The notes under the pieces: model-generated
Database searches by the model: none
What the model was told of the DNA's origin: nothing
Seen by the model: only the letters and a program-made list of their open reading frames with translations
Part shown: piece after piece, positions 1-12,100 of the stretch
Numbering within the stretch: position 1 is the first letter of the stretch
How the letters are laid out: the number at the start of each line of letters is the position of its first letter
Source of the DNA: Magnolia sinica
Lineage: Eukaryota; Streptophyta; Magnoliopsida; Magnoliales; Magnoliaceae
Assembly (NCBI RefSeq): GCF_029962835.1
Contig: NC_080574.1
Span: 23,038,001-23,102,000, forward strand
Direction of reading: 5' to 3'
DNA: 64,000 bases
Position numbers and translations under genes: made by a program

Positions 1-55
1 GTTTCGAAACTCGGGAGCTGAGTTATACTCGACTCCCGAATTTCAGGGCGTTACA
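1..55 (-). repeat. Truncated LTR end (gypsy-type TGTAACGCCC terminus)
   Basis: Read on the minus strand the block begins with TGTAACGCCCTGAAA at position 55 and runs off the left window edge. The first ten bases match the LTR start of the gypsy element at 8691 (TGTAACGCCC). Only one terminus is visible, so whether it is a solo LTR or part of an element cannot be told. Confidence 0.5.
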
Positions 56-945
56 ATAGATAATTTAATCAATAATTCTTATGTTTTCATAGGTGTGAAA
101 AAATCATAATAATAACACTTTAACATTACTAAAATGTTAAATTAACAAGAAAAAACATTAATGCATGTTTTGAATATGAGAATTTTAATTTGATATTCAA
201 TGTAAACTTATAGTTATTATAAAGTCTTTTACTTGTCTCGTGTGTGTGTGTGTGTGTAACCATTAAATTATGTGTTTAAATAAATATTATAAAATTATAA
301 TAATAATATTTTTATTACATTACAATTGTAATTCACAATCCAAATAGTTTTAAATTATAACAAAACAAGACTATCACTACCATCTCCTCCCTTTCTCCAA
401 TTTTTGTTTTTTGGCCCATTCAAATCAACGGTCCATACACATGGAGAGTGCGTGGACATGGTATCCAGCATGTCCTAGTTCTTCAATTTAATCAGTTTAG
501 GTTGCATTAACGCATGCCACGTGTATAACTTTTAAGTGCCTGTGTATCAAACGTCGTACGCTGCCAGAGTAACAAATAACTCCCATCGACAAGACGTCGA
601 AATGAACACCCAACTACCACTTTGTATTCTCAGAGCAATTTAAGTCTTGGGTTTTCAGTTCCGAAAAGTGGGGTCCGTGTTTTAGTGATCCACGCCATTG
701 TTCTGTTGTGTACAGCGGTTAGTGGGCAATACCCAAAAAATCCCACCAATCTTGCAATGGATTTCTCTTCTCAACCGTCTATTAATAGGTCAGAAAATGA
801 ACGTGTAGGATTTTCAATCATCTATACTTTTGTATCAAATCCATCCACGATGGCACCCAACAGACCAATGGTCTGGATTACTGAACAATGGGTCTGATGA
901 GTCTCACCTGAAAAACCAAGCACACTGATACTTCAGCTACTGACA
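56..945. other. AT-rich spacer without a recognised gene
   Basis: AT-rich DNA with a short GT run near 240-258. A 91-codon open frame at 622-897 has no recognisable domain and I do not call it a gene. The stretch near 505-575 resembles 43595-43655 (shared 'gccacgtgta' and 'ctgtgtatcaa' blocks), suggesting an uncharacterised dispersed repeat. Confidence 0.5.
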
Positions 946-1126
946 TAATCAGTAGCTAATCTTCTTTTTTAAAAAAATAAAAAAGAAAACACACGCACAC
1001 ATACCCCCACACACACTGTAGTGGAATTTCACCACCTATGGGTACTCGAACCCTTGACCCGGTGTTGAAACTCCCGAGAGTCTACCACCCGAGCAAGAGT
1101 AAGGACCCCTAATCAGTAGCTAATCT
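946..1126 (-). mobile_element. tRNA-derived SINE with 17-bp target duplication
   Basis: The body is 963-1109, bounded by two identical 17-bp copies of TAATCAGTAGCTAATCT (946-962 and 1110-1126). Read on the minus strand it starts with a tRNA-like head: a box-A-like segment GCTCGGGTGGTAGAC, then a box-B-like segment GGGTTCGAGTACCC about 35 bases on. It ends on the plus-strand left in an A/T-rich tail. This order plus a long perfect target duplication is diagnostic of a Pol III SINE moved by LINE machinery. It landed on the left edge of the fold-back element that follows. The perfect duplication points to a fairly recent insertion. Confidence 0.85.
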
Positions 1127-1583
1127 GCTAGTGAAGTGGCGTCACCAAGTTCTGTGGGCCCCACCATAATGTATTTGTTGTATCCACACCGTCCATCCGT
1201 TTGGAGAGATCATTTATGACAAGAACCGAAGAATGAGGCACATCCAAAGCTGAAGTGGACCCCGCCACAGAAAACAGTAGGGATTGAGGCCACAGAAGTT
1301 TTCGATCAAGCTGATATTTGTGTTTTCCATTCTTCCATGTCTGTGTTAACTTGTGAACGTGTTGGATCTCAAATAAACATCATGGTGTGCCCAGGAAGGA
1401 TTCAACGGTGGGCGTCACTGTCCCCACTCTCTTCTGTGGTGGGGTTCACTTGAGCTTAGGATCTGCCTCATTCTTTCTCTCATGCGCTAAAATGATCTCT
1501 CAAAATGGATGTACGGTGTGGATACAACACATACATCATGGTGGGGCCCACAGAACTTGGTGACGTCACTTCAGTAGCTAATT
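1119..1583. mobile_element. Fold-back (MITE-like) element, copy A
   Basis: The left arm (from about 1119: 'gtgaagtggcgtcacc', 'gtgggccccacc', 'atccacaccgtccatcc') is repeated in reverse complement at the right end ('ggtgacgtcacttc', 'ggtggggcccac', 'ggatgtacggtgtggat'). The inner parts of the arms also pair ('gatcatt' with 'aatgatc', 'gaggca' with 'tgcctc', 'aagtggac' with 'gttcactt'), so the whole unit can fold into one long hairpin with a loop near 1300-1380. No open frame for a transposase is present. It is one of many copies of the same family in this window. Confidence 0.75.
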
Positions 1584-3137
1584 CGCGTCCCATGCAAACA
1601 CAAACTCGTACGGCTTCAGAACGATGGATCTTTCTACTGACTTCCTAAGGAAAGCGACTGTCTCTTTATCAGATTCCACTCTCTCTCTCTCCCTCTCTCT
1701 CCAGATTTCAACCGCTCATTCCAATCCATTTCATTTTCATTGCCAAACAGACCCAGATGAAATCTCCATCTTCTCTACACTCATGTGGTTCTCTTTGCCT
1801 CGTTTCCTTTGCATCTCTTTCAATGCAGTGTCTTTTACTCATCCCATTTACATGGACACCACTGACAGAGGTGATAGACGCCTATCATTTTCTCCTTTTT
1901 CTAATAAAAAGATTCCTATCAGATATAATACACTGGATAGATTGGAGTGATGCGTATATGACAAAATAATTACTGATGAGAGATTTTTGTCTTTTTTTTT
2001 CTTAATTTTGATGGTTTTCAATTTTGAGGTACACCCATTTCTGAAATTATCTCCTCTCTTTTTTCTTTTTCTTTTTTTCTTTTTTTGTTGTTATAATATA
2101 TAATTTGAATTCGTGGGTAAATTTGAAATTTTGAGGGAGGGATACCCATTTCATATTTTTTCTTCTTTTTTCTTGAATTATGTAGTTTGGATTGGTTGGA
2201 ATGTTTTTGTAGTTCTTACCCTCTTTTACTTCTATTATTATCTTAAATTAGAAATTTTGAGGGATACCTATTTCATATATCCTCTTCATTTTTCTTGAAT
2301 TTTGTACTTAGATTTTGTTGGAGTGTCTTTGTAGTTTTCTTTGTTCCCTCTCTTACCAGTATTTATCTTGTTAATTATAGAATGTGTGGTGTGCATTATT
2401 AATTTGTATATCGAAAAGGTTATCTCCAAAGAGAAAGGGGTGATAGCTATTCAGGAAAAAAGCTTACTGGTGAGAGTTTTTTTTCTTTTCTTTTCTTTTT
2501 GGGTAGTTATGAAATAAGCAGTTTTCAACTAAGCTGTACCTATTGGTTTGGTTGGAATTTCTGTGGCTAAGTGTTTCTTCTTTTTTCTGGCATTTATGGT
2601 ATTAATTTGGGACAGGTGCTATGCATTTATTTGGACAAGGACTCTCCCCATTGATAGAGATTGAAGGAGCCTTGAGAAAATTTGGGTACTGATCGAAAAT
2701 TTTCCTTGTGAAGGATTTGCTTTTCCAAGGTTTCTGGTTGTTTAGTTGTCATTTTCAATGGCAGTAAAGACTCAAATAGAGGAGATATTTCTCTCTCTTG
2801 AACTGGGGTTTTGGTTTTTAACTTAATTTATTCATCGATGGTTGAAAGTAACTGGAGAAAAAGAGGAAAATCTCTACCTATTAATTCTCCTCTCTGTGAA
2901 CTAATGAACACCCATTACTACGTTTCAAGTATCTTTCACTTGGGTTAAAAAAAAATACATCTGCTAGTGATATAGAATTACATGATTGAAATGGTAATTT
3001 TATCCAAGGAATTTGTTTTTTCTAGTCTTATAAGTATTTAATGGGATGTGGGCCGTCAGGAATTGGTGAAAGGATCAGGAGGGGAAGGATAAGTTTGGTG
3101 TATTCTACTCTGACACTCAGAATAGTGAGATCTTCCC
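1584..3137 (+). promoter_or_regulatory. Probable promoter and leader region of the FRO gene
   Basis: This is the only non-repeat stretch between the fold-back element and the FRO start codon. It contains a pyrimidine-rich CT tract at 1677-1706, typical of plant transcript leaders, followed by T-rich sequence. Short open frames at 1624-1950 and 1757-1969 show no domain and could at most be leader uORFs. A leader intron is possible, but I cannot fix a transcription start or a TATA box. The ATG at 3138 sits in a good context (CCATGG). Confidence 0.35.
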
Positions 3138-6100
3138 ATGGCTGAACTTTCATCCCATGAACCTCTTCTTTTGAATGGAGATATCAAGCATGGTATCACC
3201 AAGAGGACTCCCTTCTCAGCATCTTTAGCGAAATGGGTACTCAAAATTTTGATGTGGGGGATCTTCGTTGCATGGATTGCTCTTATGTTTTTCTTCCCTA
3301 GTGAGTTTGTGCGAGGATTGTACCAGAAATGGCTTGGAGCAACCAGAGAAACTGTCTTTGGGGTCACAGGTAGGCACCAGTGATGTTCTTCATCTTTTTT
3401 CTTTTTTTTTTTTTTTTTTTTTTTGGAGCCTTGAACAGAATTATGTTTAACTGGTAATGTTTGTTTGTGTTTGCACTGCAGGAAGTATATTCCTGATATT
3501 CGGTGCTCCAATTCTCATTGTTGCATTTCTAGCGTTCATCTATGTAACCGCTTTCCCAAGTGAAAATGAAGAGTATGGTTTCCCATCATTTAGTTGGCAC
3601 TTGGCAGTATAAAATTCTCCAAGTTGCATCAGTTCTATTTTTTATTTGTAGGAATGAATAGGACGAGAAGAATCCTCTTTGCCTTTAAAAAAATTTTGAA
3701 ATTTTTTTTTAAAATTTATTTATTTATTTATTTAAAGGATGAGAAGAATCACATCTTTATACAGCATGAATATGTTTGCTTAAGCTTTGCTAGACACGAT
3801 CTCGTTACTCACAGAGCATCCTTTCACTTACAGGATGAAGAAACCGAAATTTCCAAGGTTCCGTTTATGGACATTTCCTGTCATTGTTGATGGACCATTT
3901 GGTGTCGTCTCTGCTGCAGAATTGATTGGGATACTCCTGTTTTCTGCATACATTATCTGGGCAGTTTCTGCTTATGCAATACAAATTCAGCAACGAATAT
4001 CTAAATTTCCCCTGCCTTTCAAAGAGAAAAGGTGTTTTCTTTAACTTGGTCAATCAGTCGTGTATTTTGCTTGTCAGACAAACATGGCATTTTAGGTGTT
4101 ATTTCTTATAGTCTGATGCTTTTAAAGTCCTATAAATTTGTGTTTCTTTCCCAGATCATCTGCCATAAGAATTAAAATAATGTGGATTTTGGGGCTATTC
4201 TAGGATTTCTATTCTAGTGGAGGGTCCATCAGTTGTTACTAGTTGAAGGCTCCCAAATGGACGTGGGTGGAGATAGTAAGAAAAGACTTGATGGCCTATG
4301 GTCTAACTGAAGTTATGGCCCTTTATAGAGTTGAATGGTGGAACAGAATTCATGTAGCCGACCCCAATTAGTTGGGATAGGGCTTAGATGATGATGATGG
4401 TGATGGAGGGTCCATCAGCACTGCCTCTCTTGACAGTTGGTTCTACAGATATATGCTTAAACTGACCTACTCATCTCCAACTGTACCATGAAGCACCCAT
4501 TATTTGGGAGTCTGGGGCCCGCTCATTAGCCCATGTCTCTTTATCAGCCTTCCAATCCCCAACACCACAAGGTCATGTGGCTCTGACCTTAGGATGCATT
4601 TCAATGCACTATCGAAGAACATGGTGGGACAACATCAGACTGATTCTAGCTCTACCCACCTAAACCCTCAAATAAAAGAGGTTACAGGGCGATTTAAAAA
4701 AAAAAAAAAAAACTGCAATCACTAACCTACTAAAGTGTAAATATCTGAACTGTGTTTTCTTTCATTAGAATTCATAATTGAGGGTTTGGACTCCAAACAA
4801 CTATCACATCGTTTTTGTAATATGAGGATTGTTTCCTCATTATGAGTATTAGGAGTCTAGGACACATCATTAATATCTTCATTTTCCTCTTGATCAAATT
4901 AACTGGTCACAGTTCAATTCACTTGTCCAAATGGAATGTTAAGGTCTACTTTTATAATCGTGCTCTTTCAACTGCTCCAAGATCATCCTGGCAACATACA
5001 TAACTCATAAGCCTCTTCATCTACAAACCTGTTGCAAGGCCACGAAGAAGCACCATCTCCTGAGGTGCTCCAAACCTGGGAGCAGCCCTCCCTACTCATA
5101 ACAAATTGATCACAGCAATACATGCATCTCAACTGCAAAATCTTATACAACTTCAACAGAAAATGCAAACATATGTATACAGATATTCCTTGTGTGTCAG
5201 TTCCTGCAAGTGTGAAACATTGAAATTGTATCGAGATTCATGGTAACACTTGGGGGTGTTTGGATCGTAAGTTGCTTAAGATAAGCTACTTATTCCACAA
5301 GTAGCTTATCTTAGTTTCTATTTATTAAGAAGATAAGTATGTTTGGCAAATAACTTATCAGCTTCTCCTCTCTTTCGTGTCTCCTGATGCCTCTCTTCAT
5401 CAACTTATGAAAAGTAGAAAGGCTAAAAAAATGAACTGAAGTGATTAGGTACTTTTAACTTTTAAGTAAAAAAAAGTTACTTATAACTAAGCATAAACCT
5501 AACTTATCTGAAATAAGTCACTTATCTACTGCTGTAAGTAGAAAAAGTAACTTGTTTGGTGGTATCCAAACAGGCCCTTAAAAATCCGATGTGGGGCCTA
5601 GGCTATGAAATAAAGGGATTAATTCGTCATGCTCTATCAATTCTAGCTTTTAGAGCAAGTGGTTAATTGTCCTGCATCAGTATCACTTGAAATCAAAACA
5701 TATTTGTTTTGCAAGTGGTTTGACCATCATAGAAGAACTAATTTGCTGTTTTTAGAGTTAGAGGACTAATGTTGGATGAATCCCTGAACTTAAAGGCATT
5801 GAATTACCTAATTTTTTATGTTCTACTAGGGGGTGTGGCATGCACAACCCATGTGGCAAGATGAGAGATCTGGAGCTGGGGCTGGGGAAGAGAAAGGTAA
5901 AGAGATGGAGGGAAAGGGTGTGGGTGGAAGCAGAGAGATAGAGAGATAAGGTTCTACAGTGGACAACCCATCCAATGTGTTTCCAATTTAGTGGCCCACT
6001 CTAGCTTCCAATCTCCCTCTTTTTTCGATTGACGTCCTGACATGAACCAGCACAATAAATATACGAAGTGGATGTCACACAATTATCACAGTGCCCTATG

Positions 6101-9100
6101 GAGCCTTTTGTTGCCCAGGCTCCCTAATAGCCTACCTTCCATGCAGGCTACACAAAGAAAGGAGAGGGTGGGTGTGGCTTACTTGTAGAGTGCCTCTTCT
6201 CTTAGTAATTGTAGGGGTATAATTATCCAAACTCTGCCAATGGTAGAATCTAAGCCATTGCAGGCTTTTTTCGGCTGAAATTTGGATCTTACGTCCAACG
6301 AAAATTATATTTTCTAATTCCCAAGTACCCCTGGCTATTGAGATGTGGAAACACATCTGGGCGGCCGCTCGACCGATCAAGTGCCCCGCTCGACTGGTCG
6401 AGTGGCCCACTCGACCAATCGTGGACTGGCTCGTCTCAAAGTCTAGCGAGCATCGATTTTTTGGTTCCGTGGTACTCGACTGGTCGAGGCCTATGCTCGA
6501 CTAGTCGAGGGTCCGCTCCACTAGTCGAGCACCCTCCTTGACCAATCGAGGTTACACAGATTCGTTTCCGGATTTGATGCGGACTGCGGATTTTTGTGTC
6601 AGTTTTCGCAGAGGTGCGAAAGGGGAGTTGCCTAAACTATAAATAGGGGTTCTTAGGGCTTTTCTAGGCAGTATGAGAGTTATTCCAAGGTGTGGGCAAA
6701 GGGTTTTTCTCTGTACTTCCAAGGGAGAGGTTTGTATATTGCCTTGTAATCTTCGTTTTTCTTCATAGTGGAAGTTTGCATCCGTGGTTTTTTACCCTTG
6801 TTAGGGTTTTTCCATGTATATCTTGTCTTGTGGTTTGTTTGGAATGCTTTGATTCCTTTTTTAGTTTATATTTATTCTTGTTTATCGTTTGTGGGTGAAA
6901 CTAGAGATTGGATCTCGGTTCACTGCGTTGTTGGCGTGCTGCGCAAGAACTGGTATCAGAGCTATTGGTTTAGTTCTATAGGGAGCGATGACGGAAGAAG
7001 GGAAGACTAGAATTGAGAAGTTTGATGGTTCAAACTTTGCCTTCTGGAAGATGTAGATGGAGGATTATCTGTATCAGAATGACCTCTATATTCCTTTAGG
7101 AGGAAAAGAGAAGAAACCGGAGAAGATGACAGATGATGAATGGTTTTTATTGGATCGGAAGGCTTTAGGAACGATCCGACTCTCTTTGTCTAAGAGCGTC
7201 GCCTTCAATATATCCAAGGTGAAAACCACAAAATAATTAATGGAAGCCCTAGCCACCATGTATGAAAAACCCTTAGCGTCCAACAAGGTTCATCTCATGA
7301 AACAACTATTCAACATGAAGATGTCAAATGATGGGAGCGTGGCTGAACATCTAAACGAGTTCAATACAGTTACGAGCCAGTTGGAATCTGTTAGCATTGT
7401 TTTTGAGGATGAGGTCAAGGCATTATTAATCTTGTCCAGCTTCCCAGACAATTGGGATGGTTTGGTGAATGCGATGAGCAATTCTTCAAGTTTGACAAAG
7501 CTGAAATTTGATGATGTGGTTGGTCTAATTCTCAATGAAGAATCTAGAAGAAAAGCATCAGGAGTTTCAGAGGATTCAGAAAATGCTCTAAACGTTGAAG
7601 GAAGAGGAAGATCGCTGAACAAATGAGACAATAAACACGGACGTTCTAAGTCGAGGAAAAAGTCCAAGGGACTGAAAGAGAAAGACGGGTGTTGGCATTG
7701 TGGGAAGAAGGGGCATATGAAACGTGATTGCAGGGCGCTTAAGAAACAAGATGGAAGCTCTCAAGGCGAGAAGGATTCAGTGAATCTATCTGAGGAGAGT
7801 GACACAGAGGCGTTGATCTTGTCTCTTGATGCGATGAATGAGTCTTGAGTCATAAACTCGGGTGCTTCGTTTCATGCCACTTCATGTAAGAAAGCTCTGC
7901 GTAATTATGTATCAGGTGACTTCGGGAGAGTCTACCTAGGTAATGATGAGTCGTGCAGTATTATTGGAAAGGGAGATGTTCATGTAAATCAGAAAGACAG
8001 AACGGCTTTGAAATTGAAGGATGTCAAACATGTACCGAGTTTGAAACGGAACTTGATCTCAGTGGGGCAATTGGCCGATACCGGTTATGTGACGACATTC
8101 ACCAGTGATTCCTGGAAGATCACAAAAGGTGCCTTGGTGATATCTCGAGGCAAGAAGGAAGGTAATTTATACGTGACTTCAGGATCGTATAGTTCACTCG
8201 CAGTCGCATCAACTGGAGTGAATGTGCAGTTATGGCATCAGAGGTTGGGACATATGAGTGAGAAGGAGATGAAAGTGTTATTGTCAAAAGGGAAGCTATC
8301 AGGGCTGAAGTCTATTAACTTGGAATTCTGTGAGGACTGCGTATATGGCAAGCAGAAGAGGGTAAGTTTCAAGAAGACAGGACGCGCTTCAAAAACGCAT
8401 CTGTTGGAGCTTGTACACACTGATGTGTGGGGACTGGCACAAGTATCATCTCTTGATGGCCCACGTTATTTTGTTTCTTTTATTAATGATACTAGTAAAA
8501 AACTGTGGGTTTATTTCTTAAAGCACAAATCTGATGTATTTAAGAAGTGGAAAGTAATGGTAGAAAACGAGACAGGTAAAACAGTAAAATGTCTCAGATC
8601 AGATAATGGGGGAGAGTACTGTGATAAGAAATTTAAGGAGTATTGTGCAACAAATGGAATCAAACATTAGAAAACGATTCCAGGGATACCTGTAACGCCC
8701 CAGTTTTCGAGACCCGAGTATATCACTCATCTCTTGAAAACCCAGGTGTTAACTGATAAGCATAAGGCTAATCAAACCCAAATCAAAGTGCGATTAACGG
8801 AAACAAGCGTAGTATAGATAAAACCCAAGCAATAATAATATCCTGGGCCACTCAGCTGGGGCCCATATACAAAACCTTAATTCTCAAAATGAACTGAAAT
8901 GTTAATAAACAAATAGGCTACTGATTCAATCCAAAATAAGCAGCTGCCTCCTGGTACGGCTCCTCATTGTAAGCCTCCTCCTCGGCCTCCGTCACCTCCG
9001 GCTCCTCCACAACTCCCTTTTTCCCTATGTCGTCTGTACGGTTGAATATTGATGAATGAGTGGCCAACTCAGTGTGATTTCCCGCTAAGATTACACACCG

Positions 9101-12100
9101 CCGCCCTAAACAAGGAATAACATAAAGGCATACAAATAATCCAAAACACAGTAGATGCAGTCTTTTTAAATGCATGAATGTATGAATGCAATCGTTGGCC
9201 CGAGTAAAACATCCAGACGGCCTATGTCCCGGGAAAAACATCCGGACGGACATCGGGGTCGTCACCCAGAGATAAGATTGGTTATCAGCGCAACACGCAA
9301 CGCAATCGCAAGGCATGATAATTCGAGTCAATATCACAATCGAATGACTGGTCATAAGCGCAACACGCAGCGTAATCGCAGGGCAGAGTGTCCAAGTCAT
9401 CGAAATATGCCATGTATGCATGACTTGTCAACCCATTATTAGTCCATTCGCAAACAGCCAATTTAAATAAGCTCACGGTCACTACGGGAAGTACAGGGCC
9501 CAGCGTAGGCCGACGGCTCGGGCATAGTATTCCATTACCACCATCCCCGGCCCATGAGACTACCGTCTTAGGGTGTGTGTAGCACCTACTAACATGTGGT
9601 CAATCAATTCAACATAAGGGGGATACCACCAATGCCGACTAGGGGTGAATTGTTGAAATTACCAAAAGTGGCGATTTAAACATGTCGGCATGAATGATTC
9701 AAAAACGAATAAATATCGGTATTTAGAAGGGTTATGGAGTCCATCCCTAGTCAGTTAAGGTGAAACCACACATGAATGGTAAACCCCGTGGTCAAGCACC
9801 ACAACCAAAACCTTCATGTCAGGGGCCTACTTATGTCACAACAATCTAGTTACACCCCAAGCACGGACTCTCCTTTACTAGGACTTCCCATGGAGAGATT
9901 TTAGCAGTATGTGTGTCACAGCAACATATATTGCAATATGAAAGAGAAATAAGAAATGACACTTGTATTCCTATTAATATACAGCAACTGAATTTTTATG
10001 ATATAAAGGACTAGATTATTCACTTAAGTAGTTCAGAGAAAATCAAGAATCTAAACAATAGTAAGCATGAGAATTATCATATTAAACAGATAAATTAAGT
10101 GAATACTGTTTATTTCCACACATAGTTTATCATTAGTCTAGCTAGCCATTTACTCTAATAAAGCTACTATTTCTGGTCTAGTTAAGGGTGGAAAGCTTAA
10201 GGGGAAAGAATCATCACCAGATATGTTGCAGGGTGACCTTTGGTGTGAGCCTTCTCGAGAAGCTAGCGTCCCTGCGTCACTTGAATAGATTCCTAGAGAA
10301 TTCCCTTGCATTAGCTGATAAGTTCTAAGATTCCAGGACGCCATGGTTGGTGGAATGGCCCAATCATGATGGTTTGGTGTTTATTTGAGAGGGTACAGGC
10401 ATAATAATACTTGTCCCAATAAGTGGGCATAATATACTGTTATTTAGTTGGTGGGGTCCATTGCACGGACTGTGCAGACAAGCATTTATATCATGGTGGG
10501 GCCCACATACATGGCCCACCGTCGTATTGGTGAGCTAACACACTACTTCTATTTCATGTACATCACACAGTGTATCCCCGTATACGTCATGTATATGATG
10601 TTTGCAACCTTCGATACGTATGTACATATATATGTATATTATACATGTATCACACGAGCTCTGGGTGGACGGTATGGATGTGTGTCCAGGCGCACTGCAT
10701 CCCGACCTTGGACGGTCTATATTCAGTGTGCACAAATGTGGGTTCCACACGTGCAGGAATCACCATGCATGAATATATGAGGCATGCCCACCTATGCACC
10801 TAGGCACGTGTGCACCTTCACACATGTGACATGGGTGGCGAATCCGAACGGTCCATAAGATGTGGAATCCCAAGAAACCTTAGGGGGTACATTTTCATCA
10901 TGATCTAAGATTCAGGTGGGCCATAGCAAAGATAAATGCAGTTCAAGGGAAGAAACTGTTTGCATTAATCATGGCCCACCCAAGTTTTGGTTCAAGGTAA
11001 AAATGGGAACCAGGGGGTTTTATGAGGTTCTGCTCCAAGTGGACCATTCAAATTTTCCAGATTCATCAGCCATGGGGAGATCTCAAAATTTTGCAATCAG
11101 TTTACGTGAACTGATTGGCAAAGGAGCATTCAACTGTACATATACAGTACCCTCTGCTTCCACGTTCTGGTGTGCACACACCACTTATGCACTTCACAGG
11201 TGGGTCCCATGTGGGGCCCACCACGTATCTATATATTCTATCAGGTATATATTCCTATACGTATGTGTATATATATATATATACACACACATATATACCC
11301 ATATAATTATATAAAATAAAGAAGGAAAGAGACAAAAGGAGCTGCCCAGATCTGGACGTCCGACCCAGGGCCTTTTTCGGGATACAACCTCCTTGATGGA
11401 CGGTCCAACTGAAATGGCCCATGGTGGCCTGGCATAGTGAAGCCCATTTGCAGTTTAGTAGGGCCCACCTGCAAATTTGCGCGGGCCCACCTGCAAATTT
11501 GCGCAGGCCCAACATTTGTTTAGACGCTGAGAGTTACCCCCATACAACCTATACGTTCAAGGCCAGGAAGAGGGAGGAAAACCGGCCCCTAACCTTCGAC
11601 CGATCATGGCCTGGTGGATGGTCAGATTTTAGCTCCAAATAGAGCTTCCAAATGGCTTGTTTCTTGGCTGGTTTTAGCTTAGATTCAAGGCCATCGTTTT
11701 GCCTAGATCATACCTAAAACAGGGTCCATTTTCTGCTCCTATTGGAGCCATTACATGGCTTTATGGAAGATTTGTCTTATGGCACGATTTTGGCCCGAGA
11801 CAGAGCCTCAGATAGGCCTACTGCAAGCCATGAAACATGGCCATCTCCCTGGCCTACTTTCAGCTCAAAACGGGGCCTGATGAAAAGTCCAAACAGAGCC
11901 ATTCATGGCTTGATGGACAGCCCAATCCAAACTCCAAACGGAGCTTTTGATCCATTCAGTTTATGGCCCGACACACGACCATTATTTGGCTGGTTCCTGG
12001 CTCGAAACATGGGTTGTACTTGGGTCCGATCCCAGACCGAAACAGAGTCATTGATTGACTCAGCTTCAGGCTGAACACAGGGACTCATTTCAACGGTGTT

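Noticed and set aside
622-897. 91-codon open frame upstream of FRO, with a hydrophobic N-terminal half
   Set aside because: No domain, no supporting context, and the area resembles a dispersed repeat also seen near 43.6 kb.
1624-1950. 108-codon frame before FRO
   Set aside because: Low-complexity serine/leucine run from a CT-rich leader; not a protein family I know.
3056-3511. 151-codon minus-strand frame overlapping FRO exon 1
   Set aside because: Antisense shadow containing a polylysine run from the intron 1 poly-T tract.
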